From positions 16,874 through 26,782 of the forward strand of contig DCIU01000101.1 of NCBI GenBank assembly GCA_002317245.1: a DNA stretch of 9,909 nucleotides, read 5' to 3'. The notes under the pieces were generated by a model, which was not told the DNA's origin, searched no databases, and saw only the letters and a list, made by a program, of their open reading frames with translations. Numbering within the stretch: position 1 is the first letter of the stretch; every line of letters starts with the position of its first letter. Shown here in pieces: positions 1 to 5,805 of this stretch. The translations under genes and the position numbers were made by a program. This DNA comes from Lachnospiraceae bacterium UBA1718. Its GTDB lineage: Bacteria; Bacillota; Clostridia; Lachnospirales; Lachnospiraceae.

Positions 1-2
1 CA

Positions 3-530
3 TCAAACTGCTCTGTCATAAAAATTCCTAACCATCTCCTTTATCTTTCCATCATCAATACCTATTGTTTTTTGGATTTCATTTCCTTCTGAATCAATCT
101 GAAAAACATTAACAGAATCCTCTAAAATCTCCATTTCCAAGTATTCATCAAGGTTATTTCCCCATTCTAATTGAATAGCGTCGCAAGCTGTAGGAAATAT
201 TTCAGGTTGAAACTCAATTCCCATCAATAATTTTCGCACGTACTTCACAACACCTGCTGGTATCTTGCTTGCTCCATTATCATTCCAATTATCAGATAGA
301 TTCTCTATTTCTGACAGTCTCTTTAGGTTAGTTATCTTATCTGTCCCAAAAAGATATGTCGTATATGCATAGGCACGGCGTTCCATTGTTAATTTTTCGT
401 ACGTTTCTTGATTAATTAGATAGACAAATGAATTACCAGGTCTTGCAATTTGAACTATCTCACCATCTGTAACCTGGCCACACCACGATTTGAAGTTGTC
501 CCTTACATCCATACTTTTAACAGCTATCAT
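3..530 (-). CDS. Phd/YefM-like antitoxin N-domain fused to an NW(D/N)xxGA domain
   Basis: A 175-residue protein. Residues 1-47 resemble the Phd/YefM antitoxin fold: a short N-terminal strand, a helix carrying DNFKSW, and a strand-turn segment around VQIARPGNSFVYLI that in this family dimerises and binds the operator. Residues 70-148 carry a different pattern: NWNDNGA (81-87), PT-CDAIQLEW (113-123) and YLEMEI (130-135). I recognise this from many uncharacterised proteins of mobile regions but know no function for it. The start ATG has a strong GGAGG site 6 nt upstream. The promoter is separate from the upstream nuclease gene and overlaps a palindrome, as expected for an autorepressed antitoxin. 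The stop TGA overlaps an ATG at positions 3-1 (TGATG), so a coupled downstream gene probably follows outside the window. The antitoxin role is inferred from the N-domain; a DNA-binding regulator without a toxin is the alternative. Confidence 0.75.
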   Translation of the reverse strand: MIAVKSMDVRDNFKSWCGQVTDGEIVQIARPGNSFVYLINQETYEKLTMERRAYAYTTYLFGTDKITNLKRLSEIENLSDNWNDNGASKIPAGVVKYVRKLLMGIEFQPEIFPTACDAIQLEWGNNLDEYLEMEILEDSVNVFQIDSEGNEIQKTIGIDDGKIKEMVRNFYDRAV

Positions 531-540
531 ATCATCCTCC

Positions 541-570
541 GTACGTTTTTATAATGTATTTTCGTACATT
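541..570 (-). promoter_or_regulatory. palindromic operator candidate upstream of the antitoxin-like gene
   Basis: Positions 553-570 form a perfect inverted repeat AATGTA-6 nt-TACATT. A second inverted pair, GTACG (541-545) and CGTAC (563-567), overlaps it. The sites lie between the -10 and the ribosome binding site, where a repressor would block initiation. YefM-type antitoxins bind palindromes with a TGTACA core, and one arm here reads TGTACG, so autoregulation by the product of 3-530 is a reasonable inference. Confidence 0.5.
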
Positions 571-571
571 T

Positions 572-600
572 ATTCTGCGTCCTAATTAACACTTTGTCAA
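572..600 (-). promoter_or_regulatory. sigma-A-type promoter of the antitoxin-like gene
   Basis: On the minus strand a perfect TTGACA (600-595) is followed after 17 bp by CAGAAT (577-572), a 4/6 match to TATAAT. The start site would fall near 565, about 35 nt before the ATG. The weak -10 and the overlapping palindrome at 553-570 suggest a promoter meant to be repressed. Confidence 0.55.
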
Positions 601-618
601 TAATAATACGCTATTCTC

Positions 619-1359
619 TTATAAATATCTCTGAACTAGTGCCTCCAGTATCTTTTTATCCAGAACTTGTGTTGAAGTTTCAAATGTTAGAATTAGGTTT
701 TCTCCTGGAAAAATACCATTCTTTTCATATAATTCAATCTTTTTAGTGGCATTCCTTGCATACTCTGGATTATCCATCATTCCTTCATGCTCCCAGTATA
801 TTTTCTCTCCTGTCCTTCTTGATAAAAAAGTAAAGTCAGGGTAAACCGTTCCATAAGGCTTCAGAATCAATGGGCATTCATACTTATACTGTAGTCCCAG
901 TGAATCAAAATAATTAGCCATGAATCTTTCGGATTTAGATCTGACCCGTAGCCCATTATCAGTAGTAATTACTATATCATCTTCGCCAAATCCCTTACCC
1001 GAATATGGTTGTGATATCCATTTCTCTAGCTTCTGCTGGTACAGTTCCTCTACGGGCACTATTAATTTTTGTCTTTCCTGGTGTTCTCTCAGAAATATCT
1101 GCGTTATTTCATCATCGCTATAATCTTTTATTATTAACTCTAATTGTCTCAATCTCTTCGTTGTTAATTTAAGTATTTTCTCATCATATGCTTTTTGTGC
1201 AAGTTTTTTAGCCAACTCCACATCACTCTTTGGAATATATTTACCACTTGGTTTTGTGGCTTCGCTACAATGGAAATACTGAGTACATCCCTGGCTTTTA
1301 CCAAGTCTCAAAGTCCCCTCTGGAGCACCTATTAAATTATTTTTCGCTTTTTCATGCAA
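619..1359 (-). CDS. PD-(D/E)XK nuclease-like protein, uncharacterised Clostridia family
   Basis: Given from the only standard in-frame start (TTG at 1359-1357) the product has 246 residues. The frame stays open upstream to a TAA at 1422-1420 and encodes another 16-17 plausible residues (QNQLLQEWQRKQVL region), which I recall as the normal N-terminus of this family; see the RBS entry. The N-half is basic and helical, with a Gly/Lys/Cys patch (KSQGCTQYFHC, 21-31). The C-half (138-236) looks like a PD-(D/E)XK nuclease core: E144 in RSKSE, D175 in YPDF and E190 in YWEHEGMMD, followed by KKIELYEKNGIFPG and a final strand LILTFE. No Lys occupies the usual ExK place, so catalysis is uncertain. Many Lachnospiraceae carry relatives annotated only as hypothetical. 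No terminator is visible after the stop, and the next gene has its own promoter. The DNA or RNA target is unknown. Confidence 0.75.
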   Translation of the reverse strand: MHEKAKNNLIGAPEGTLRLGKSQGCTQYFHCSEATKPSGKYIPKSDVELAKKLAQKAYDEKILKLTTKRLRQLELIIKDYSDDEITQIFLREHQERQKLIVPVEELYQQKLEKWISQPYSGKGFGEDDIVITTDNGLRVRSKSERFMANYFDSLGLQYKYECPLILKPYGTVYPDFTFLSRRTGEKIYWEHEGMMDNPEYARNATKKIELYEKNGIFPGENLILTFETSTQVLDKKILEALVQRYL

Positions 1360-1404
1360 TACCTGCTTTCTCTGCCATTCTTGTAGTAATTGATTTTGTA
1401 AGTT

Positions 1405-1420
1405 GATAATTCTACCTCCT
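1405..1420 (-). promoter_or_regulatory. strong RBS facing a non-canonical start (ATT/ATC)
   Basis: The minus strand reads TAAGGAGGTAGAATTATC, a near-perfect anti-16S match (AAGGAGGT, 1421-1414). In frame with the nuclease gene, the codons at proper distance are ATT (1410-1408, 4 nt after GGAGG) and ATC (1407-1405, 7 nt after GGAGG). No ATG, GTG or TTG lies in frame until TTG at 1359, about 55 nt beyond the SD and without an SD of its own. Either a rare AUU/AUC start is used or the original ATG has been mutated. Starting here gives 262-263 residues instead of 246. Confidence 0.6.
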
Positions 1421-1486
1421 TATTTCGCTATTTTTCTAGTCGTTCTTCTTTGTTGCTAGTTAAACTATGTTGAGTTTGTAAATGGA

Positions 1487-1896
1487 ATACTATTTTATCT
1501 GTGTAAATTATTGGAATACACTAGTGGACAATTTGAGAATTACGTTCATTTTGAAGCAGTATAGGTCATGGATAGTAGGATTCTGGTTCGCACTACGTTT
1601 GAATTTGCCTTGCCAGTATTTCAAATAGTAGCCTCGCGGCCTTGACTACGTTTGAAAGGCACATATCTTGATTCTTGAACGCAGAATTAGGGTTGTTGCT
1701 ACGTTCAAAAGAGATATCTGCTACAATGCAATAGTAGTCGATGCAAGTCCACTACTTTCAAAACCAACATCATCCCTCTTCTGATAGTAATCAACACTTC
1801 CCTTCTACTATCAAAACCAGACTTCCCCATCTTCTGATAGTAATCCCAGCCGAATTGCTACGTTCAAATATAGAGTTGTTTTCTTTTAAATAGTAA
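1487..1896. repeat. array of inverted half-sites with exact 53-bp period
   Basis: Left-hand arms (consensus RATAGTAR) start at 1571, 1624, 1677, 1730, 1783, 1836 and 1889. Right-hand arms (CTACGTTY, CTACTTTC, CTACTATC) start at 1487, 1540, 1593, 1646, 1699, 1752, 1805 and 1858. Each series is spaced exactly 53 bp with no indels. The right arms read on the other strand are RAAMGTAG or RATAGTAG, so both series share one half-site, RAWMGTAR. Left and right arms form dyads of 30 bp with 14 bp between arms, separated by 23 bp. Flanking bases show weaker conservation: pyrimidines before left arms, CAAAA or TGAA after right arms. Inter-arm sequences differ from unit to unit. The unit length is not a multiple of three and stops occur throughout, so it is not coding. 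The array fills the gap between the rpsI terminator and the nuclease gene. Function unknown: protein-binding array, tandem hairpin RNA and decayed repeat are all possible. Confidence 0.85.
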
Positions 1897-1928
1897 TATC
1901 AAATAAAAACAAATAAAAAATGAATAAT

Positions 1929-1943
1929 GTACCGATTCGGTAC
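1929..1943. repeat. perfect 15-bp palindrome behind the rpsI terminator
   Basis: GTACCGA-T-TCGGTAC is a 7-bp inverted repeat around one central base, 15 bp downstream (in transcription sense) of the UUCG terminator stem. On the minus strand the bases after it are AT-rich with a run of six T about 9 nt later. It could be a weak back-up terminator or an operator. The long flush palindrome with no loop favours a protein site, but nothing proves it. Confidence 0.45.
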
Positions 1944-1944
1944 C

Positions 1945-1983
1945 AAAAAGAAAATAAACTCGGAAGTCCGAAGACTTCCGAGT
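1945..1983 (-). terminator. intrinsic terminator of the rplM-rpsI operon
   Basis: A perfect 11-bp stem (1983-1973 with 1968-1958) closes on a UUCG tetraloop with the stabilising C-G closing pair. On the minus strand it is followed by TTATTTTCTTTTT. It starts 52 nt after the rpsI stop and should separate the ribosomal operon from the accessory genes to its left. Confidence 0.93.
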
Positions 1984-2034
1984 AATATTCTGAAATGATT
2001 TCCAAAGAAAAACCAAGTTCCAACAGGAAGCCAA

Positions 2035-2433
2035 TTATCTCTTTGAGAACTGTGGTGCTCTACGAGCAGACTTGAGACCGTACTTCTTACGCTCCTTCAT
2101 ACGAGGATCTCTTGTAAGGTATCCAGCCTTCTTAAGTGTTGGTCTGAACTCCTCATCAACAACGAGAAGTGCTCTAGCGATACCATGTCTGATGGCACCA
2201 GCCTGACCTGTATATCCACCACCCTTAACAGTAACCTTAACATCATACTTGTCAAGTGTCTCTGTAGCTGTAAGTGGCTGACGAACGATAACCTTAAGTG
2301 TCTCAAGACCAAAGTAATCGTCGATATCTCTCTTATTAATTGTTATATTTCCCTTACCTGGTGTTAAGAAAACTCTAGCAACTGAGCTCTTTCTTCTACC
2401 AGTACCATAATACTGAGCTGACTTCTTAGCCAT
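2035..2433 (-). CDS. rpsI: 30S ribosomal protein uS9
   Basis: 132 residues, the usual bacterial length. The N-terminus AKKSAQYYGTGRRKSSVARV, the central GQAGAIRHGIARALL (about 77-91) and the basic tail ending KKYGLKSARRAPQFSKR are diagnostic. The C-terminal tail of uS9 reaches the P-site tRNA in the 30S subunit, and its terminal SKR is intact. The start ATG has AAGGAGA about 9 nt upstream. It is the second gene of the rplM-rpsI operon, 24 nt after rplM, and is followed by a strong terminator. Confidence 0.98.
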   Translation of the reverse strand: MAKKSAQYYGTGRRKSSVARVFLTPGKGNITINKRDIDDYFGLETLKVIVRQPLTATETLDKYDVKVTVKGGGYTGQAGAIRHGIARALLVVDEEFRPTLKKAGYLTRDPRMKERKKYGLKSARRAPQFSKR

Positions 2434-2457
2434 GTCTATATCTCCTTTCGAATCTTA

Positions 2458-2886
2458 CTAGAATGTTAATACCTCAGGCTGCTGAGCTGCATGCTTGTGC
2501 TCTGGACCTGCGTAAACAAATAACTTCTTGTACATCTCTCTTCCAAGAGGTCCCTTTGGAAGCATGCCCTTAACTGCGAGCTCGATAACTTCCTCTGGCT
2601 TCTTAGCAAGCTTCTCACGAAGAGTTGTCTCCTTCATACCACCAACGTAGTCTGAATGATGATAATAAATCTTCTGATCAAGCTTCTTGCCTGTTACAGC
2701 AATCTTCTCTGCGTTGATTACGATTACGTAATCACCTGTATCGATATGTGGTGTGAAGATAGGCTTGTTCTTACCTCTTAACACCTTAGCTACCTCTGAA
2801 GCAAGACGACCAAGTGTCATGCCAGTAGCATCAACTACATACCATTTTCTATCAATTGTAGCTGGGCTAGCCATAAATGTCTTCAT
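2458..2886 (-). CDS. rplM: 50S ribosomal protein uL13
   Basis: 142 residues, full length. Recognisable segments are KWYVVDATGMTLGRLAS (14-30), the GKNKPIFTPHIDTGDYV loop (39-55), YYHHSDYVGG (about 74-83) and AVKGMLPKGPLGREMYKKL near residue 109. uL13 is an early-assembling protein of the 50S subunit. The start ATG has TTGGAGG 7 nt upstream. The gene opens a two-gene operon with rpsI, driven by the consensus promoter at 3063-3091 through a leader of about 170 nt. Confidence 0.98.
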   Translation of the reverse strand: MKTFMASPATIDRKWYVVDATGMTLGRLASEVAKVLRGKNKPIFTPHIDTGDYVIVINAEKIAVTGKKLDQKIYYHHSDYVGGMKETTLREKLAKKPEEVIELAVKGMLPKGPLGREMYKKLFVYAGPEHKHAAQQPEVLTF

Positions 2887-3056
2887 AGTATTTCCTCCAA
2901 ATTATTAACTTCAACCTATTGATTATAGAAGATAAATGTCCGTAAAACTCCCTAATCAACAAATTATTACATGCGCACCATCAAGTGCACACATCTTGTA
3001 AGTGGCTTAAATACTGCTCTTCGGGGCTATTGAAGGGCGTATTCACAGTCGCACAC
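2887..3056 (-). ncRNA. structured rplM 5' leader, L13-leader-like
   Basis: The predicted transcript has about 170 nt before the rplM ATG, far more than an SD needs. Two hairpins are visible. One at 2994-2969 has a 10-bp stem (three G-U pairs) with a six-base loop. The other, near 3040-3006, pairs AATAC/GTATT and CTTC/GAAG around internal loops. Firmicute rplM operons are known to carry an L13 leader thought to mediate autogenous control by uL13. Position and structure fit, but I cannot test the covariance model by eye. A TATAAT at 2927-2922 has no acceptable -35. Confidence 0.5.
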
Positions 3057-3062
3057 TGATGT

Positions 3063-3091
3063 ATTATACGATACGCCACCTAGTGTGTCAA
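3063..3091 (-). promoter_or_regulatory. perfect consensus sigma-A promoter of rplM-rpsI
   Basis: On the minus strand TTGACA (3091-3086) and TATAAT (3068-3063) both match the consensus 6/6 with the optimal 17-bp spacer. The start would be near 3056. It lies 70 nt after the truA stop, so rplM-rpsI do not depend on read-through from truA. Confidence 0.93.
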
Positions 3092-3160
3092 TCAGTTTTT
3101 CGCATATTTTGCGGCAATAGTTTTATTTACCACAATCATCCTGGCAAAAGTGACTGCGAC

Positions 3161-3958
3161 TTACACATCCTTAATATGCACAAGGGTGAGACCCTGAGGC
3201 GGAGCAGTCGGTCCTGCCTTAGTTCGGTCTAACGCCTCTAATATATTGGCAATCTCTGCTGCCTGGAATCTTCCCATCCCCGCATGCACCAGAGTACCTG
3301 CAATTATTCTTACCATATTATATAGGAAGCCGTTGCCCGTAACTCTAATTGTAATCTTGCCATCATCTATAATCTGCTCGCCACCATCTATATGCATATC
3401 CGGGTTAGTAGACCATCCTCTTCCATTTACATTAATGTCAATCGAGAATATCTCGCGAACATTAGTAAGGGCCGTTCCATTAACCGAGCAGAAGCTGGTG
3501 AAGTCATGCTCACCAAGTAAGAATTTGGCAGACTCCTGCATATTGGTAAGATTAAGTGGCCCCCTCACATGCCATGAATATCTACTTGTGAGCGGATTAG
3601 CTACGTCCCCACAGTCAATACAGTACTCATATGTCTTATATGTCTTACATTTCCTTGGATGCCAGTCTGCATGGACCTCTTTAGATGATATGACACGTAT
3701 GTCATCTGGTAGATTTGAGTTGATAGCCGCATAAAAGCGCTCTGCAGGTATGGTTGAAGCTGTATCAAACACTGCCCTGTTGCATAAGCCATGTACACCA
3801 GAATCCGTTCTGCTGGCTCCGATCACTTCTATGACTTCTCCAGTCAATGTGCTTATTGCCCGATTCAGCTCGCCTTCAATGGTATTACCATTGTCCTGAA
3901 CCTGCCAGCCATGGTAGTTAGTTCCATCATATGCAACTACTATAAGAATTCTTCGCAT
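3161..3958 (-). CDS. truA: tRNA pseudouridine(38-40) synthase TruA
   Basis: 265 residues, close to the usual 245-270. TruA converts uridines 38-40 of the tRNA anticodon arm to pseudouridine. The catalytic aspartate is D52 in SRTDSGVHG. The N-terminal VAYDGTNYHGWQVQ (8-21), the YKTYEY segment (107-112, with the family's conserved tyrosine region) and GNGFLYNMVRIIAGTL (208-223) are typical. A Gly/Asp-rich stretch at about 178-199 looks like a lineage-specific loop before the last strand. The SD (AGAGGA) lies inside the end of the 58-residue ORF upstream, 6 nt before the ATG, and only 2 nt separate the two genes, so they are co-translated. No terminator is seen between truA and the rplM promoter. 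Confidence 0.97.
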   Translation of the reverse strand: MRRILIVVAYDGTNYHGWQVQDNGNTIEGELNRAISTLTGEVIEVIGASRTDSGVHGLCNRAVFDTASTIPAERFYAAINSNLPDDIRVISSKEVHADWHPRKCKTYKTYEYCIDCGDVANPLTSRYSWHVRGPLNLTNMQESAKFLLGEHDFTSFCSVNGTALTNVREIFSIDINVNGRGWSTNPDMHIDGGEQIIDDGKITIRVTGNGFLYNMVRIIAGTLVHAGMGRFQAAEIANILEALDRTKAGPTAPPQGLTLVHIKDV

Positions 3959-3960
3959 AT

Positions 3961-4137
3961 CTATTCCTCTGAAGCTTCCGGAGTCACTGTTATGCTTATC
4001 TGTTGTTCCGGATGCTTCTTGGCATACTCACTAAGTGTCTCTGCCGAACTTAACATTCTTACCAGTGCTGCCATAACAATTATTATTGCTGCTATTATTA
4101 TAATTCCCTTAAGGGCCTTATCATTCAAATTCTTCAT
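3961..4137 (-). CDS. 58-residue single-pass membrane protein between ecfT and truA
   Basis: ATG at 4137-4135, TAG at 3963-3961. The product starts MKNLNDKALKGIIIIAAIII, has one hydrophobic segment at about residues 11-27 (Ile/Ala rich), and ends with a charged tail (about 28-58) containing SEYAKKHPEQQISITVTPE. Positive charges before the segment predict a cytoplasmic N-terminus. It begins 14 nt after the ecfT stop and ends 2 nt before truA ATG, with the truA SD inside its last codons, so the layout supports a real gene. Its own SD is poor, suggesting coupling to ecfT. I do not recognise a family. It could be an accessory subunit of the ECF module or simply a small operon member. Confidence 0.7.
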   Translation of the reverse strand: MKNLNDKALKGIIIIAAIIIVMAALVRMLSSAETLSEYAKKHPEQQISITVTPEASEE

Positions 4138-4151
4138 ATATTAATAGGTTA

Positions 4152-4952
4152 TTAATGAATATATCTGGTAGCAATCATTCCAGCAAAGAAAATCACAAGA
4201 ATGATATAACCAATGTAATCAGTTCTTACATACTTAAGTGGCTTCATCTTGGTTCTCTTTTCACCACCCTGATAGCATCTTGCCTCCATGGCCATTGCCA
4301 GATCATTAGCTCTTCTAAATGCAGATATGAAGAGTGGTACAAGAAGCGGAATCAGGCTCTTGGCTCTCTGAATGATACTGCCTGAATCAAAGCTTGCTCC
4401 TCTTGCTATCTGAGCCTTCATAATCTTATCAGTCTCATCCATAAGAATAGGAATGAATCGAAGCGCAATAGACATCATCATTGCTATCTCATGCACTGGC
4501 ACCTTAAGCTTCTTAAGGGGTCCCAGTACACTCTCTAATGCATCTGTAAGCTGATTAGGGGTTGTAGTAAGAGTCATGACACTTGAACCAACAATCAGAT
4601 ATGCCAGTCTCAGAGCCATAGTGCCTGCAGTCTTAGCACCCTCCTTGGTAATTGTGAGCTTCCATATGCTAATCCATGCCTCTCCAGGTGTCAGAAAGAG
4701 ATTGAAAGCAACTGTAATAACAATAAGGAAGGCAATTGCCTTCATACCCTTAAGCATGAACTTAACTGGTACCTTAGATAACTTAATCACTCCAACCAAG
4801 AATATTGTTGCTATAAGATAGCCCCATACATTCTTAGAAACAAACAGTGCAATGATATATGCAAAAGTTCCTATTAACTTAACTCGTGGGTCCAGTCTAT
4901 GGATGATAGAATCAGCCTGGTAGTACTGGCCTAATGTAATATCTCTTAACAT
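4152..4952 (-). CDS. ecfT: ECF transporter transmembrane (T) component EcfT
   Basis: 266 residues, the expected length. EcfT is the membrane scaffold of group II ECF transporters, linking the ATPases EcfA1/EcfA2 to exchangeable substrate-binding S components for vitamins and metals. It starts LRDITLGQYYQADSIIHRLDPRVKL, the family's typical opening (the D-S-xxHxLDPR motif). Membrane segments lie at about 26-58, 71-89, 112-130 and 243-261. The coupling helices carry the two Ala-Arg motifs: ARG at 183-185 and ARC at 224-226 (AMEARCYQGG, a common Firmicute variant). It begins 1 nt after the ecfA2 stop, so it is translationally coupled. No S-component gene is present here, as usual for the shared housekeeping module. 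Confidence 0.96.
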   Translation of the reverse strand: MLRDITLGQYYQADSIIHRLDPRVKLIGTFAYIIALFVSKNVWGYLIATIFLVGVIKLSKVPVKFMLKGMKAIAFLIVITVAFNLFLTPGEAWISIWKLTITKEGAKTAGTMALRLAYLIVGSSVMTLTTTPNQLTDALESVLGPLKKLKVPVHEIAMMMSIALRFIPILMDETDKIMKAQIARGASFDSGSIIQRAKSLIPLLVPLFISAFRRANDLAMAMEARCYQGGEKRTKMKPLKYVRTDYIGYIILVIFFAGMIATRYIH

Positions 4953-4953
4953 T

Positions 4954-5802
4954 TTATCTTCTCAGTGCTGCAGCAATTGCATCTGCTGCTTCCTTAATAG
5001 TAGTAGCCGATGTATCAACATCAAGTCCGCTCTCGCGTAATGCCTTCGTAATATATGTAACCTGAGGTGCTGCAAGTCCCATAGCCTCAAGCTCTTCGAC
5101 ATGCCTGAATACCTCTGATGGCACGTCATTATATATAAGCTTACCCTTGTTCATTACAAGAATCTTGTCAACATAGTTGGCAACATCTTCCATACTGTGA
5201 CTTACAAGCACAATGGATATATGCTCCTCGTCATGAAGCTTCTTTATCTGATCTAATATCTCATCACGTCCTCTTGGGTCGAGGCCAGCTGTAGGCTCAT
5301 CAAGAACTAATATACTTGGCTTCATTGCAAGTACTCCTGCAATTGCCACCCTTCTCTTCTGTCCACCTGATAGGTCAAAAGGTGATGAGTAGAAATAATC
5401 ATGGGGAAGACCAACAGCCTCAAGGGCGCTAAAAGCTCTAAGCTCATACTCAGACTTAGTTAGCCCCATGTTTTTCGGACCAAAGCAAACATCATCGAAT
5501 ACTGTAGCCTCGAAGAGCTGATGCTCAGGATACTGGAAGACAAGTCCCACCTTAGAGCGAAGTGACTTAAGGTCGTATCCCTTCTCGGAGATATCCTGGC
5601 CATCGAAGAGCACCTGGCCATGAGTTGGCTTAAGGAGTCCATTCATATGCTGAACCAGTGTGGACTTACCAGAACCCGTATGGCCAATCAGACCATAGAA
5701 TCCCCCATCTTCAATTGTAAGATTAATATCCTGTAGAGCCGCCGATGGCAGATTGGTATCTGCATCATACATGAAGCTTACATGATTAAAAATAAGTGAC
5801 AT
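4954..5802 (-). CDS. ecfA2: ECF transporter ATPase EcfA2
   Basis: 282 residues. ABC motifs in order: Walker A GHTGSGKST (40-48), Q-loop Q90 in VFQYPEHQLF, signature LSGGQ (144-148), Walker B ILVLDEPTAGLDP (164-176), switch H202 in SHSMED. The Q-loop QYPEHQLF and the C-terminal DVPSEVF...L...GLAAPQVT segment are typical of EcfA rather than other ABC ATPases. It forms the heterodimer with EcfA1 that hydrolyses ATP beneath EcfT. It follows ecfA1 by 3 nt, with its SD (GAGGAAG) overlapping the ecfA1 end. Confidence 0.96.
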   Translation of the reverse strand: MSLIFNHVSFMYDADTNLPSAALQDINLTIEDGGFYGLIGHTGSGKSTLVQHMNGLLKPTHGQVLFDGQDISEKGYDLKSLRSKVGLVFQYPEHQLFEATVFDDVCFGPKNMGLTKSEYELRAFSALEAVGLPHDYFYSSPFDLSGGQKRRVAIAGVLAMKPSILVLDEPTAGLDPRGRDEILDQIKKLHDEEHISIVLVSHSMEDVANYVDKILVMNKGKLIYNDVPSEVFRHVEELEAMGLAAPQVTYITKALRESGLDVDTSATTIKEAADAIAAALRR

Positions 5803-5805
5803 ATA

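Larger units (their letters stand above)
1411..2034. other. 624-bp stretch without a gene between the nuclease gene and rpsI
   Basis: From right to left it holds the rpsI terminator (1945-1983), a short palindrome (1929-1943), an A-rich tract (about 1898-1927), the 53-bp-period array (1487-1896), and about 65 bp of AT-rich sequence with three CTAGT motifs (1436, 1456, 1521) leading to the strong SD of the nuclease gene. I found no convincing sigma-A promoter for the nuclease gene. The closest, TTTACA at 1482-1477, has no good -10 at the right distance. Confidence 0.7.

Noticed and set aside
541..548. GTACGTTT near the antitoxin promoter as an extra member of the 53-bp array half-sites
   Set aside because: It matches CTACGTTT at 7 of 8 positions, but it is a single copy about 950 bp away, and similar TACGTTT strings occur inside coding sequence (around 400), so chance cannot be excluded.
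1487..1896. CRISPR array
   Set aside because: The period is regular, but only 8-16 nt per arm are conserved, both inter-arm stretches vary, spacers would be about 20 nt, and no cas gene is in the window.
2922..2927. Second promoter close to rplM (exact TATAAT)
   Set aside because: No acceptable -35 lies 15-19 bp upstream, and the perfect promoter at 3063-3091 is enough.
3126..3148. Hairpin after truA as a terminator
   Set aside because: TTTGCCA pairs with TGGTAAA on the minus strand (one G-U), but no U-run follows, so read-through into the rplM region remains possible.
3246..3734. Plus-strand open frame of 162 codons opposite truA
   Set aside because: It lies wholly within the well-supported truA, has no SD, and its translation resembles no protein I know; it is an antisense shadow.
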